From positions 186,001 to 250,000 of the forward strand of contig NZ_JAFCME010000002.1 in the NCBI RefSeq assembly GCF_018130065.1: DNA of 64,000 nucleotides, in the 5' to 3' direction. Source of the DNA: Bradyrhizobium sp. AUGA SZCCT0158. GTDB lineage: Bacteria > Pseudomonadota > Alphaproteobacteria > Rhizobiales > Xanthobacteraceae. Shown piece by piece: positions 34,556 to 43,271 of the stretch; within the stretch, counting starts at the first letter, position 1, and every line of letters starts with the position of its first letter. A program made the position numbers and the translations under genes. The notes beneath the pieces were generated by a model, which did not search any database, had not been told where the DNA came from, and saw only the letters and a list, made by a program, of their open reading frames with translations.

Positions 34556-35890
34556 ATGCATAGCCACCTTCGGCTAGCGCTATGTCTGGGAGCGCTGGCG
34601 CTTCCTCTCGCCGCCTGTAACGAACAGGCCCCATCAGGCTCCGCCGAACAGACCTATGGTCCCTCGCCCCAGTTGCCATCGCCGCAGACCTCGTGGATAC
34701 CGACCGTCAACATCGCCACTGCCAAGGGCTGGCCCGAAGGCGGCAAGCCGACCGCCGGCAACGGCATGGCGGTGAATGCGTTCGCCAGCGGGCTCGAGCA
34801 TCCGCGCACGGTCTACGTGCTGCCAAATGGCGACGTGCTGGTGGCCGAGTCCAACGCCCCACCGAAACCGGACGGCGGGGGCATCAAAGGCTTCTTCTTC
34901 AAGTGGGCGCAGAGCCGGGCCGGCGCCGGCGTGCCGAGCGCGAACCGCATCACGCTGTTGCGCGACTCGGATGGCGATGGCGTCGCCGAAACCCGCAGCA
35001 TCTTCCTCAGCGGGCTGAACTCGCCGTTCGGCATGGTGCTGGTCGGCGAGGAGTTCTATGTCGCCAATACCGACGCGATCATGAAATTTCCCTATCAGAC
35101 CGGCGTCACCAGAATCACCGCAGCGGGTGAGAAGCTCACCGACCTGCCCGCGGGCACGCTCAATCATCACTGGACCAAGGACCTCGCCGCCAGCCGCGAC
35201 GGATCGAAGCTTTATGCGACCGTCGGCTCCAACAGCAACATCGGCGAGAACGGCATCGAGGCCGAAAAGGATCGCGCCGCCGTATTGGAGGTCGATCGCG
35301 CCAGTGGCACATGGCGGGTGTTTGCCTCAGGCCTGCGCAATCCGAACGGACCCGCGTGGAATCCGCACACCGGCGAATTGTGGGTCGTTGTCAACGAGCG
35401 CGATGAACTCGGCAACGATCTGGTGCCTGACTACATGACCTCGGTGAAGGACGGCGCGTTCTATGGCTGGCCCTACAGCTATTTCGGTGATCGCGTCGAT
35501 ACGCGCGTCGAGCCGCGGCGTCCCGATATGGTCGCCAAAGCAATGGCACCGGACTACGCACTCGGCGCGCATACCGCTTCGCTCGGGCTGGCGTTCAACA
35601 CCGGCAATCTGTTTCCAGAAGCGATGGCGGGTGGCGCTTTCATCGGCCAGCACGGCTCGTGGAATCGCAAGCCGCTCGCCGGCTACAGGGTGATCTTCGT
35701 GTCGTTCGAGGGCGGCAAGCCTTCCGGCAAGCCGCAGGACGTGCTGACCGGCTTTGTCAGTGATGACGGTGAAGCCCGCGGACGTCCGGTCGGCGTGCGG
35801 TTAGACAAGCAGGGTGCGCTATTGGTGGCCGACGACGTCGGCAACACGGTATGGCGCGTGACGCCTGCGATGACATCGGCGGCGCGGTAG
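34556..35890 (+). CDS. PQQ-dependent sugar/sorbosone dehydrogenase-like lipoprotein
   Basis: A 444-residue beta-propeller protein. The N-terminus has a lipobox LPLAAC, so it is likely a membrane-anchored periplasmic lipoprotein. Propeller features of the soluble aldose/sorbosone dehydrogenase family are [59 protein letters not shown] and [16 protein letters not shown]. The HHWTKD and HGSWNR motifs contain the residues that bind PQQ and the sugar in relatives. AAGGAG precedes the ATG at 34556. Sugar specificity is not predictable. Confidence 0.9.
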   Translation: MHSHLRLALCLGALALPLAACNEQAPSGSAEQTYGPSPQLPSPQTSWIPTVNIATAKGWPEGGKPTAGNGMAVNAFASGLEHPRTVYVLPNGDVLVAESNAPPKPDGGGIKGFFFKWAQSRAGAGVPSANRITLLRDSDGDGVAETRSIFLSGLNSPFGMVLVGEEFYVANTDAIMKFPYQTGVTRITAAGEKLTDLPAGTLNHHWTKDLAASRDGSKLYATVGSNSNIGENGIEAEKDRAAVLEVDRASGTWRVFASGLRNPNGPAWNPHTGELWVVVNERDELGNDLVPDYMTSVKDGAFYGWPYSYFGDRVDTRVEPRRPDMVAKAMAPDYALGAHTASLGLAFNTGNLFPEAMAGGAFIGQHGSWNRKPLAGYRVIFVSFEGGKPSGKPQDVLTGFVSDDGEARGRPVGVRLDKQGALLVADDVGNTVWRVTPAMTSAAR

Positions 35891-35901
35891 GCACCAACCA
35901 C

Positions 35902-35980
35902 CGTCATTGCGAGCGAAGCGAAGCAATCCATCTTTGCTGGGAGCATGGATTGCTTCGTCGCTGCGCTCCTCGCAATGACG
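35902..35980. repeat. Intergenic palindromic repeat, family D (copy 1)
   Basis: CGTCATTGCGAGCGAAGCGA at one end and CGCTGCGCTCCTCGCAATGACG at the other, with AAGCAATCCAT/ATGGATTGCTT inside, form a near-perfect hairpin of about 75 bases. A longer copy lies at 43132-43250. It sits between convergent genes. Confidence 0.9.
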
Positions 35981-35989
35981 AGGTGAGAA

Positions 35990-37096
35990 TCACACCCGGA
36001 AATGCTTGCTCAGCTTCAGGCCCTGGGCCTGATAGTTCGAGCCGATGCGCTGGCCGTACATGGCATGGGGCCGCGCCAGCATTTTTTCATAGACCAGGCG
36101 GCCGACGATCTGGCCGTGCTCGAGGATGAACGGCACTTCGCGTGAGCGCACTTCGAGCACCGCGCGCGAGCCCTGCCCGCCGGCGCCGGCATAGCCGAAG
36201 CCGGGATCGAAGAAGCCGGCATAATGCACGCGGAATTCGCCGACCAAGGGATCGAACGGCACCATCTCGGCGGCGTAATCCGGCGGGATCTGCACCGCTT
36301 CCTTGGAGGCGAGGATATAGAACTCGCCGGGATCGAGGATCAGGCTGCCGTCCGGACGCGCCGCGATCGGCTCCCAGAATTCATCGACCGCATAGCCGCC
36401 GCGGCGGTCGACATCGACCACGCCGGTGTGGCGCTTGGCGCGGTAGCCGACAAAGCCGCCGGAATTCGCGCCGCTTAGGTCGACGCTCAGCGCCACGCCA
36501 TTGGCGAGATCGGCGTCGTCGATATCGACCAGCCGCTCGGCCTCATGCAGCGCGTCGAGCTCGTCCGCATTGAGGATGGCGTCGCCGGTGCGGAAGCGCA
36601 CTTGGCTAAGCCGCGATCCCTCGCGCAGCAGCACCGGAAACGTCTTCGGGCTGATCTCGGCATAGAGCGGCCCGTGGTAGCCGGCGCCGATCATGTCGAA
36701 GCGGCGGGTACCGTCAGCGATCACGCGGGTGAAGACGTCGAGCCGTCCGGTCGAGCTCTTCGGGTTGGCGGCGGCGACGATCTCCGGCGGCAGCGCGAGG
36801 CTCTCCAGCAGCGGCACGATGTAGACGCAATTGGTTTCCAGCACCGCCCCGTCAGTGAGGTCGATCTCGTGCAGTTTCAGTTCGTCGATACGCTCGGCCA
36901 CCGTCGCACCCGGCCCCGGGAGGAAGCTTGCGCGCACCCGGTAGGCGATGTCGCCGAGGCGCAGATCGAGGCTGGCGGGCTGGATCTGGCTCTCGACAAA
37001 GGGATAGGCCGGCAGGATCAGGCCCGCATCCGCCATCGCCGCGATCATGCGGTCGGGCAGAATTCCGTTGGCGTCGGGCGGCAGCGTGAAAGGCAC
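35990..37096 (-). CDS. dcd: 2'-deoxycytidine 5'-triphosphate deaminase, double-length form
   Basis: A 368-residue protein about twice the length of E. coli Dcd. The first half has QIQPASLDLRLGDIAYRVRA and the nucleotide motif NPKSSTGRLDVFTRVIADG; the second half has FVGYRAKRHTGVVDVDRRGG and EFRVHYAGFFDPGFGYAGAG, which corresponds to the Dcd C-terminal part. It deaminates dCTP to dUTP for thymidylate synthesis. I prefer the GTG at 37096 because TTGAGGA lies 6 bases upstream; a TTG at 37108 has no ribosome site. It is divergent from metZ across a 273-base gap. Confidence 0.9.
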   Translation of the reverse strand: MPFTLPPDANGILPDRMIAAMADAGLILPAYPFVESQIQPASLDLRLGDIAYRVRASFLPGPGATVAERIDELKLHEIDLTDGAVLETNCVYIVPLLESLALPPEIVAAANPKSSTGRLDVFTRVIADGTRRFDMIGAGYHGPLYAEISPKTFPVLLREGSRLSQVRFRTGDAILNADELDALHEAERLVDIDDADLANGVALSVDLSGANSGGFVGYRAKRHTGVVDVDRRGGYAVDEFWEPIAARPDGSLILDPGEFYILASKEAVQIPPDYAAEMVPFDPLVGEFRVHYAGFFDPGFGYAGAGGQGSRAVLEVRSREVPFILEHGQIVGRLVYEKMLARPHAMYGQRIGSNYQAQGLKLSKHFRV

Positions 37097-37185
37097 GGCG
37101 GTCCTCAAGGGAGCCCGGGAAGGATGACCCGAATGTCATCCAAACCTCATAAATATGGGCATTTAGGGGTTATCCGATGGCCGGC

Positions 37186-37214
37186 TTGACGAAAAGGGCG
37201 CGAGGGAATATCAG
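37186..37214 (+). promoter_or_regulatory. Promoter of the metZ leader
   Basis: TTGACG (37186-37191), 17 bases, TATCAG (37209-37214). A start near 37221 places the SAM-II aptamer at the very 5' end of the transcript. Confidence 0.6.
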
Positions 37215-37221
37215 CATGACT

Positions 37222-37283
37222 TATCCCGTGGTGATTTGAGCCGGCCGGCTTGCAGCCACGTTAAATAAGTCGCTAAACAGGCC
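37222..37283 (+). promoter_or_regulatory. SAM-II riboswitch aptamer
   Basis: The sequence matches the SAM-II consensus: CCCGTGGTGATTTG, a variable loop, CTTGCAGCCACGTTAAATAA, then GTCGCTAAA. Stem P1 is CGTGG (37227-37231) with CCACG (37256-37260); the downstream part supplies the pseudoknot strand. SAM-II aptamers bind S-adenosylmethionine and repress methionine-synthesis genes in alphaproteobacteria. It directly precedes metZ. Confidence 0.92.
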
Positions 37284-37333
37284 GGGGACACGTGTGATCC
37301 CGGCCTGTGGAAATTTTTCCAGGCCGGTTTTTT
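37278..37333 (+). terminator. Intrinsic terminator and competing hairpin of the metZ riboswitch
   Basis: Two mutually exclusive hairpins share one strand. Antiterminator-like: CAGGCCGGG (37278-37286) with CCCGGCCTG (37299-37307). Terminator: CCGGCCT (37300-37306) with AGGCCGG (37321-37327) followed by six T (37328-37333). SAM binding most likely favours the terminator. This points to transcriptional control. Confidence 0.78.
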
Positions 37334-37369
37334 GTGACCATTTTCAATGGTGGTCACGACGGAGGTCAC

Positions 37370-38563
37370 ATGCCTGAGGCTAAGTCTACCACCCGCTATC
37401 GTCCCGAAACCCGCCTTGTCCATGGCGGCACGCTACGCTCGCAGTTCGGCGAGACGTCGGAGGCGCTGTTCCTCACCCAGGGCTACGTCTACGACAGCGC
37501 GGAGCAGTGCGAGGCCCGCTTCAAGGGCGAGGAGCCCGGCTTCATCTATTCGCGCTATTCCAATCCGACGATCGAGATGTTCGAGCGCCGCATGATCCAG
37601 CTCGAGGGCGCGGAAGCCGCGCGCTCGACCGCGACCGGCATGGCCGCGGTGGCGACCGCGATCCTCGCACCGCTCCGGGCCGGCGACCACGTGGTCGCTT
37701 CGAAAGCTCTGTTCGGCTCCTGCCTTTACGTGGTGCAGGATCTCTTGCCGCGCTACGGGATCGAGACGACTCTGGTCGACGGTCTCGATCTCGACCAGTG
37801 GCAGCGCGCGTTGCGCCCGAACACCAAGTCCTTCTTCCTGGAGAGCCCGACCAATCCGACGCTCGACGTGCTCGACATCCCGGCGATTGCCGAGATCGCG
37901 CACAGTGGCGGCGCACGATTGATCGTGGACAATGTGTTCGCCACGCCGATCTGGCAGAGCCCGCTTTCGCTTGGCGCCGACGTCGTTGTCTACTCCGCCA
38001 CCAAGCATATCGACGGCCAGGGCCGCTGCCTCGGCGGCATCATCCTGGCCTCGGAAGCATTCGTCGCCGAGCACCTCCATAACTTCATGCGCCATACCGG
38101 CCCGTCGATGTCGCCGTTCAACGCCTGGGTCCTGCTGAAGGGACTGGAGACGCTGGCGGTACGGGTGCGCGCGCAGACCGAGACCGCCGGCAAGGTGGCC
38201 GATGCGCTGGCGAAGCATCCGAAGATCTCGCGGCTGATCTATCCCGGGCGATCAGATCATCCGCAGGCCGAACTGGTGAAGCGGCAGATGCGCGCCGGCT
38301 CGACCCTGGTCGGCTTCGAGGTCAAGGGTGGCAAGCAGGCCGCGTTCCGCTGCCTCAACGCGTTGCAGATCTCACGGATCTCGAACAATCTCGGGGACGC
38401 CAAGAGCCTCGTCACCCATCCGCCGACCACGACGCACCAGCGGCTGACGCCGGAGGCGCGCGCCGAGCTCGGCATCAGCGAAGGCTTCATTCGCTTCTCC
38501 GCCGGGCTCGAGCATGCGGATGACCTGATCGAGGATTTTGCGCAGGCGCTGGAGAAGGCGTGA
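37370..38563 (+). CDS. metZ: O-succinylhomoserine sulfhydrylase
   Basis: A 397-residue PLP enzyme of the Cys/Met metabolism family that makes homocysteine from O-succinylhomoserine and sulfide. Visible are the N-terminal substrate-site SRYSNPTIEMFERRM, the PLP phosphate region ATGMAAVATAI, the Asp that binds the pyridine N in IVDNVFATPIW, and the Schiff-base Lys in VVVYSATKHIDGQG (near residue 209). GGAGG precedes the ATG at 37370. Its transcript starts with a SAM-II riboswitch. Confidence 0.96.
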   Translation: MPEAKSTTRYRPETRLVHGGTLRSQFGETSEALFLTQGYVYDSAEQCEARFKGEEPGFIYSRYSNPTIEMFERRMIQLEGAEAARSTATGMAAVATAILAPLRAGDHVVASKALFGSCLYVVQDLLPRYGIETTLVDGLDLDQWQRALRPNTKSFFLESPTNPTLDVLDIPAIAEIAHSGGARLIVDNVFATPIWQSPLSLGADVVVYSATKHIDGQGRCLGGIILASEAFVAEHLHNFMRHTGPSMSPFNAWVLLKGLETLAVRVRAQTETAGKVADALAKHPKISRLIYPGRSDHPQAELVKRQMRAGSTLVGFEVKGGKQAAFRCLNALQISRISNNLGDAKSLVTHPPTTTHQRLTPEARAELGISEGFIRFSAGLEHADDLIEDFAQALEKA

Positions 38564-38585
38564 GCTGATTGCCAGCAACACCATC

Positions 38586-38708
38586 GTCGTCCCGGCCTTG
38601 AGCCGGGACCCATAACCACAGGACGTTGTGAGTCAAGGAAGTGGTCGACCACCGTGTTTAATCAGCACGGCCGCGGCGTATGGGTCCCGGCTCAAGGCCG
38701 GGACGACG
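38586..38708. repeat. Intergenic palindromic repeat, family B (copy 2)
   Basis: GTCGTCCCGGCCTTGAGCCG at the left and CGGCTCAAGGCCGGGACGAC at the right: a perfect 20-base inverted repeat at the ends. It lies between the convergent metZ and SGNH hydrolase genes. Confidence 0.9.
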
Positions 38709-38734
38709 GCGGTGTGTAACGGCAACAGCCGTAA

Positions 38735-39766
38735 TCACATCGGCCGGTAGGTCCGCACGTCCGACGGCACGTTGACGCCGAGCTTGATCTGGCCGACCGA
38801 GCGGATGATATCGTCGCCGAGCAGTTGCGCGAAGCAGGCGTAGCCCCAGTCGCTCATGTGCAGGCCGTCGGCGATGACGAAATTGTCCATCGGGATCGCC
38901 TGCTTCTCGTGCCAGTCGCGCATCACCTCGAAGCGCGGGAAGATGCCGACCTTGCGCAGTTCGGCGACCTTGCCCAGCAAATTGATCATCTTGCCCGCGC
39001 TCTCCGCGCGTTCGTTGACCCGCGGCGAATATTGCAGATCGATCAGCACCAGATCGGCGCCAGCCGCCTGAATGCGCGCGACACCGTCTTCCACGAGCTT
39101 GATGGTTTCGGCCGGATCGAGATTGCGCAGCACGGCGTTGGTGCCGACCTGCCAGATCACCAGGTCCGGATGCATGTCGATGACCGAGGTCTGCAGCCGC
39201 TTCATCATCTCAGGCGCGTCCTCACCGCCCTGGCCGCGGTTGATCACGGTGATGTCGGCGGTCGGATATTGCCGGTGCAGCTGCGCCGCGAGGCGGTTGG
39301 GATAGTTGAATTCCGGCGAGGTCGCGCCGAAGCCCGCGGTCGACGACGATCCGAACGCGATGATCACCACCGGCTCGCCCGCGGCGAGCTTGCCCGCGAC
39401 ACGCGGCAGCGATCCCATCTTTTTGGCGCCACCCTTCGGCGGCAGGCAGGGAACGCGGCTGAAAATGTCGGCGGCCGATTTCGCGACTTCTTTGGCCTTG
39501 TCGATCGCCTTGCCGGTGACGCTCCTCTGCGCCGCCGGGCTGGCCGGCTCGGTGGCCGCCACGCTGCCCGCACCCGTGGTCGGCGCCGCCGGCGGTTTGG
39601 CGGCTTCAGATTTGGCCGTGTCGGATAACGTCGCCTGCTGGGCGGTCTGGGTCGCCTGCGCCTGCGCTCGCGCCTGCAAAACGGACGCCGGCATCAGCAG
39701 CACCGTCGCTGCGATGGCGAGCGCTGCCAGCGATGCAGACGGGGAAAAAGGGCAGTAACGACTCAT
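38735..39766 (-). CDS. SGNH/GDSL hydrolase family protein
   Basis: A 343-residue exported protein with a signal peptide, a Pro/Ala-rich linker (about residues 35-85) and an SGNH hydrolase domain. Block I is VIIAFGSSSTAGFG with the Ser, block II NRGQGGEDAPEM, block III IWQVGTNAV with the Asn, and block V ADGLHMSDWGYA with Asp and His. Such enzymes are esterases or acetyltransferase partners acting on sugars in the periplasm. It is the third gene of an operon opgC-SGNH-SGNH (13-base gap from the second), which suggests action on substituents of osmoregulated periplasmic glucans, an inference from context. Confidence 0.85.
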   Translation of the reverse strand: MSRYCPFSPSASLAALAIAATVLLMPASVLQARAQAQATQTAQQATLSDTAKSEAAKPPAAPTTGAGSVAATEPASPAAQRSVTGKAIDKAKEVAKSAADIFSRVPCLPPKGGAKKMGSLPRVAGKLAAGEPVVIIAFGSSSTAGFGATSPEFNYPNRLAAQLHRQYPTADITVINRGQGGEDAPEMMKRLQTSVIDMHPDLVIWQVGTNAVLRNLDPAETIKLVEDGVARIQAAGADLVLIDLQYSPRVNERAESAGKMINLLGKVAELRKVGIFPRFEVMRDWHEKQAIPMDNFVIADGLHMSDWGYACFAQLLGDDIIRSVGQIKLGVNVPSDVRTYRPM

Positions 39767-39779
39767 TTACGCTAGTTCC

Positions 39780-40538
39780 TCAATTCTGCTGGGCCGGGTT
39801 CACATGCGCCGCGTCGATCACGAATTTCGACAGCGCGCGGCCGAGGCAATCATGCACCCGCTTGGCCAGGTCGGGGCCATGCGACGTGCTGGACAAGTCG
39901 AAATCTCCGGCGTCGCTCCAGTGCCGCATCATGGCGAAGCGGTCGAACAAGGGAATGTCGTGCTGCTGCGCCACCACGCGCATATTATCCAGATAGGGCG
40001 GCGCGGAAATCATCGTTTCAGTGCGCGGGCTGTATTGCAGATTCATCAGGATCACGTCGGTACCCGCCTTCTGCAACGCAGCAACGCCATCTTCGACACC
40101 GGCGCGGAAATCATCGGGATCGATCGATCGGATAGCATCGTAGGTGCCGGTCTGCCAGATAACCAAAGTAGGCTTCTTTAGCTCGGCCAGCTTAACAAGT
40201 CCGCCAGCGACCTCTTCGGCCGTCTTCTTGACCTGTAGTTCTACGGATACGTTCACGGCGACCTTCGGCAGCGCCTCCTTCAACATCGCCTGCAGCCGGC
40301 CGGGATAGGCGCTGGCTTCGGACGACGGAATGCTCGACGACCGGCTGCCCACCACCAGAATTTCCAGCCGGCGGTCGCCGGCAACGGCCGTCTCGACCTT
40401 GGGCAGCTTACTCTCGGACGTCAGCAGATAGGCCGGAACCTCGCAATTGGCGGGGGCATCCTCGGCGCGCACGGGGGCTGCGGCCAGCAAGCCGGCAATC
40501 AAGGTCAGCCCCAGGATCATCACCGGGTTGGACTTCAT
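39780..40538 (-). CDS. SGNH-like exported protein with divergent active site
   Basis: A 252-residue protein with a signal peptide (MILGLTLIAGLLAAAPVRA). It aligns by eye with the next gene: LEILVVGSRSSSIPSSEASA for block I, LVIWQTGTYDAIRSIDPDDF for block III, AALQKAGTDVILMNLQYSPR for the following strand, and SSTSHGPDLAKR for the His region. The block III Asn (GTN) is Tyr (GTY) here, so the oxyanion hole is altered and the activity may differ or be lost. I chose the ATG at 40538, with GGAGGGGGC before it; its first base is also the last base of the opgC stop (TGATG). Confidence 0.78.
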   Translation of the reverse strand: MKSNPVMILGLTLIAGLLAAAPVRAEDAPANCEVPAYLLTSESKLPKVETAVAGDRRLEILVVGSRSSSIPSSEASAYPGRLQAMLKEALPKVAVNVSVELQVKKTAEEVAGGLVKLAELKKPTLVIWQTGTYDAIRSIDPDDFRAGVEDGVAALQKAGTDVILMNLQYSPRTETMISAPPYLDNMRVVAQQHDIPLFDRFAMMRHWSDAGDFDLSSTSHGPDLAKRVHDCLGRALSKFVIDAAHVNPAQQN

Positions 40539-41767
40539 CAGCCCCCTCCCGCCATATCGGCGTTGCCAACAGCGCCTTTTTTCTTGGCATTCTTGTCGGC
40601 GGAATTCTTGTACCACGAAATGACCCACGCCATGCCGGACATGATGAGGATTCCGACGACGCTGATCAGGAAGTGCATGCCCGCTCCACCGGAGGTTTCG
40701 GCCAGCACGAAATGCCCCGCAAAGGCGAGGAAGACGCCGAGGCAGAATATCTCAAGCGAATGCTGCCCGCACAGGATCAATGGTCGCAGCCAGGGCGATT
40801 TCAACCCCGGCCAGTCCTTGCGCAGGAAGCGCACCGTGATCGCCGCCAGTGCCAGGAAGTGCGCGAAGCGCAGCACATCCAGATCGGTCTTGCTGATCGG
40901 GTACATCCACTGTTCGAGGTGCTTCGGCATCAAAAAATTCAACTGCGGAAGATGCCAGGTCAGCGTAACGAAGAAGGCGGCCAGCAGATAGGCAAAGCAG
41001 ATCCACATTGTGATCGGCGAGGAGAGTATCGCCGACATCCGCACCGCGCCGCCGAGCGCGCACCAGGCGCCGAACGTAAACAGCAATTGCCACGCGAACG
41101 GATTGAAGAACCAGGTGCCGTTCGGATAGGCCGACAGGTACAGATCGAACTGCCACGTCGCCGCGTAGAGCGCCACCGACAGCCCCAGCGAGACGTCGGG
41201 CCGCCACTTCATCAGCCACAGGATGATCGGCAGGAACAGCATCAGCACGATATAGAGCGGCAGCACATCCATGTTGACGGGGCGGAATCTCAGCAGCAAG
41301 GCCTGGATGATCGTGACATCCGGCTGCTTGAGGAAATCCATGATCCCCATTTCTTCCGTATACAGCGGGTTGTTGAAATTGGTCGCGACGTAGGAAATCT
41401 CCGCCAGGAAGATCGTGAACAGGAACACATGCGCCACGTAGATCTGCCAGACCCGCCGCATGATGCGGGCGGTGGCGATCACGAAGCCGGATTCCAGCAT
41501 GGCGCGGCCATACACGAACGCCGCGGTATAGCCGGAGATGAAAATGAAGATCTCGGTGGCGTCGGAAAAGCCGTAATTGCGGATCGTGAACCAGGTCAGG
41601 ATGTTCGCCGGCAAATGATCGATGAAGATCAGCCACAGCGCCAGCCCGCGAAACAGATCGAGCCGCAATTCGCGCTCGCCGGCCGCCGGCAGCGTGATCG
41701 CCGGCGCGGAGGTGGCGGCCGCGTCACTCGCGGACGGTCCGGCAATCTGATCGGCAATGGACGACAT
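40538..41767 (-). CDS. opgC: OpgC-domain acyltransferase (osmoregulated periplasmic glucan modification)
   Basis: A 409-residue membrane protein with about ten hydrophobic segments. It begins with ERELRLDLFRGLALWLIFID, the OpgC signature with Asp-Arg-x3-Leu, followed by HLPANILTWFTIRNYGFSDA and ATEIFIFISGYTAAFVYGRA. OpgC proteins transfer succinyl or similar groups to periplasmic glucans. It is the first gene of a three-gene operon with two SGNH-type proteins, the second overlapping its stop by one base. I chose the ATG at 41767 because the conserved region starts near it. A transmembrane acyltransferase plus periplasmic SGNH protein is a common team. Confidence 0.88.
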   Translation of the reverse strand: MSSIADQIAGPSASDAAATSAPAITLPAAGERELRLDLFRGLALWLIFIDHLPANILTWFTIRNYGFSDATEIFIFISGYTAAFVYGRAMLESGFVIATARIMRRVWQIYVAHVFLFTIFLAEISYVATNFNNPLYTEEMGIMDFLKQPDVTIIQALLLRFRPVNMDVLPLYIVLMLFLPIILWLMKWRPDVSLGLSVALYAATWQFDLYLSAYPNGTWFFNPFAWQLLFTFGAWCALGGAVRMSAILSSPITMWICFAYLLAAFFVTLTWHLPQLNFLMPKHLEQWMYPISKTDLDVLRFAHFLALAAITVRFLRKDWPGLKSPWLRPLILCGQHSLEIFCLGVFLAFAGHFVLAETSGGAGMHFLISVVGILIMSGMAWVISWYKNSADKNAKKKGAVGNADMAGGG

Positions 41768-42006
41768 CGGGCACCGTTTTGGCAGCGAATCTACGCAAAT
41801 TGCACGGCCGTAAGGATAATATCGGCCCGCAAGCACGCAATACAAGCAAGATGCGGGGTCGGAACCGCGCGGGTGCGCCTTAGGGCGAAACTATGTTGAA
41901 ACGAGGATGGAGTACCTCGACAGCCCGCCCCCGCCGGCTGGCCGGCGATTGGTTCCACCGCCTTTCTTCGCTATGCTGCGCATCAGGATTCTGGAAGCTT
42001 TTCATC

Positions 42007-42399
42007 ATGTACCGCGCCGTCACCCGTCTGATCGAAGTCACCGTCGAACCGAACTTCATGCCGGAGCGGTCGTCGGTCGATAAGGGCCAGTATTTCTGGT
42101 CCTACACCATCGTCATCACCAATTCCGGCAACGAGACGGTGCAGCTGCGGACGCGGCACTGGATCATCACCGACGCCACCGGCCGCAAGCAGGAAGTCCG
42201 CGGCGAAGGCGTGGTCGGCGAGCAACCGGTGCTGGCCCCCGGCGAACGCTTCGAATACACCTCCGGCGTACCGCTCCCCACCGCGTCCGGCTTCATGACC
42301 GGGCGCTATCAGATGGTCAACGAAAGCGGCGAGAAATTCGAGATCGATGTGCCGACATTTTCGCTGGATAGCCCTGACAACAAGCGGGTGTTGAATTAG
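42007..42399 (+). CDS. apaG: ApaG (Co2+/Mg2+ efflux protein ApaG)
   Basis: A 130-residue single-domain beta-sandwich protein: VTVEPNFMPERSSVDKGQYF, YTIVITNSGNETVQLRTRHW, GEGVVGEQPVLAPGERFEYT and the PTASGFMTGRYQM loop. ApaG family members are linked to divalent cation tolerance in enterobacteria and to diadenosine polyphosphate metabolism by gene neighbourhood; biochemical activity is unsettled. The ATG at 42007 is used because the family sequence begins there. Confidence 0.95.
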   Translation: MYRAVTRLIEVTVEPNFMPERSSVDKGQYFWSYTIVITNSGNETVQLRTRHWIITDATGRKQEVRGEGVVGEQPVLAPGERFEYTSGVPLPTASGFMTGRYQMVNESGEKFEIDVPTFSLDSPDNKRVLN

Positions 42400-42430
42400 G
42401 GGCGAGAGGCGCATTGCGCTCCCTCCACGC

Positions 42431-42549
42431 GTCGTCCCGGCCTTGGGCCGGGACCCATACCGCGTGATCTCTCGATGAGGCTCGGTCGCAGAGACCTTTC
42501 GCAAAACTTCTTCCTGTGGCTATGGGTCCCGGCTCAAGGCCGGGACGAC
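42431..42549. repeat. Intergenic palindromic repeat, family B (copy 3)
   Basis: GTCGTCCCGGCCTTGGGCCG at the left and GGCTCAAGGCCGGGACGAC at the right, with GGGACCCATA/TATGGGTCCC inside. It lies immediately downstream of apaG. Confidence 0.88.
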
Positions 42550-42639
42550 AGCGTGTTTGTTGCTGCACTGTACTGAACACACCTTCGCGTTCTCGCGACG
42601 CATTGCGCCCGAGCTTTGCCAGAAATTCCTTGCCCCCAA

Positions 42640-42770
42640 AATGAGAGGGCGCAGGGAAGACCGGGTGCGCGCTGCACCCGCGGTCCCGTGTGCGGTTTGC
42701 ACAAGAAATGCTGCACACGAGCATACAGGGCAGCGGAGAACACCCGGCCTTCCCTGCGCAATGGCTTTAC
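42640..42770. repeat. Long imperfect palindrome in gene-free stretch
   Basis: GCGCAGGGAAGACCGGGTG (42649-42667) and CACCCGGCCTTCCCTGCGC (42741-42759) are inverted copies with one mismatch. Inside, CGTGTGC (42687-42693) pairs with GCACACG (42713-42719), and CGGGTGC-GCGCT-GCACCCG forms a further small hairpin. No convincing reading frame covers it. It could be a mobile palindromic element or a structured RNA; I recall similar sequence in other Bradyrhizobium genomes but cannot verify it. Confidence 0.5.
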
Positions 42771-43131
42771 GGCTTATGCCGTGCTCTCCCCGGAGACGAG
42801 TTCTGGGTTGACTCCGTCACCGCCGGTTCAGCTCACGCTTAGCCGACAGCTTGACACCTGCAACGGGTGCCAGGACCACACGGTTTTGCCGTACGCTTAG
42901 TCCACGCCGTCGTCGAAGCGTAAACCAGCGTCCACCGCAACCCGCCCAACGTCCGTGACGACGGCCGACGCCCTTCTGAGTAGGACGGGATGGCGATAGA
43001 TGCGCACTGATTTGGGTCAGATAGAAAGGGAAATATTTTTGATTTACAGAAATTTTGGGCTTGACATGATTTCCGTAAAACAGAAGTGATCTGCCCGTCG
43101 GGCCAATTTGTCGCGGCTGCTCGCCCTACAT
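42771..43131. other. Gene-free stretch, nothing assignable
   Basis: No open frame with coding character on either strand. The 43020-43090 part is clearly more AT-rich than the surroundings and contains TTGACA near 43060, but no good -10 box at the right spacing. Downstream it runs into a family D repeat. Confidence 0.5.
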
Positions 43132-43250
43132 CGTCATTGCGAGCCAACGGGTCGCGCGAATGCGCGCCCGATGACAGGCTCCGCGAAGCAATCCAGAGCG
43201 CCGCAATCGGAGGAATGGATTGCTTCGTCGCTACGCTCCTCGCAATGACG
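43132..43250. repeat. Intergenic palindromic repeat, family D (copy 2)
   Basis: CGTCATTGCGAGCCAACGGG at the left and CGCTACGCTCCTCGCAATGACG at the right, with AAGCAATCCA and TGGATTGCTT inside. It is longer than the copy at 35902-35980. It lies just beyond the hslO stop. Confidence 0.85.
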
Positions 43251-43271
43251 GTGGTAGGCAGAATTGCATCC

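Noticed and set aside
42557..42900. Short overlapping plus-strand frames in the gene-free stretch
   Set aside because: They run through nested palindromes and a repeat, have no ribosome sites, and show unusual Cys/Arg-rich composition.
43060..43090. Promoter at the TTGACA near 43060
   Set aside because: No acceptable -10 box lies 16-18 bases downstream and no gene follows on that strand.
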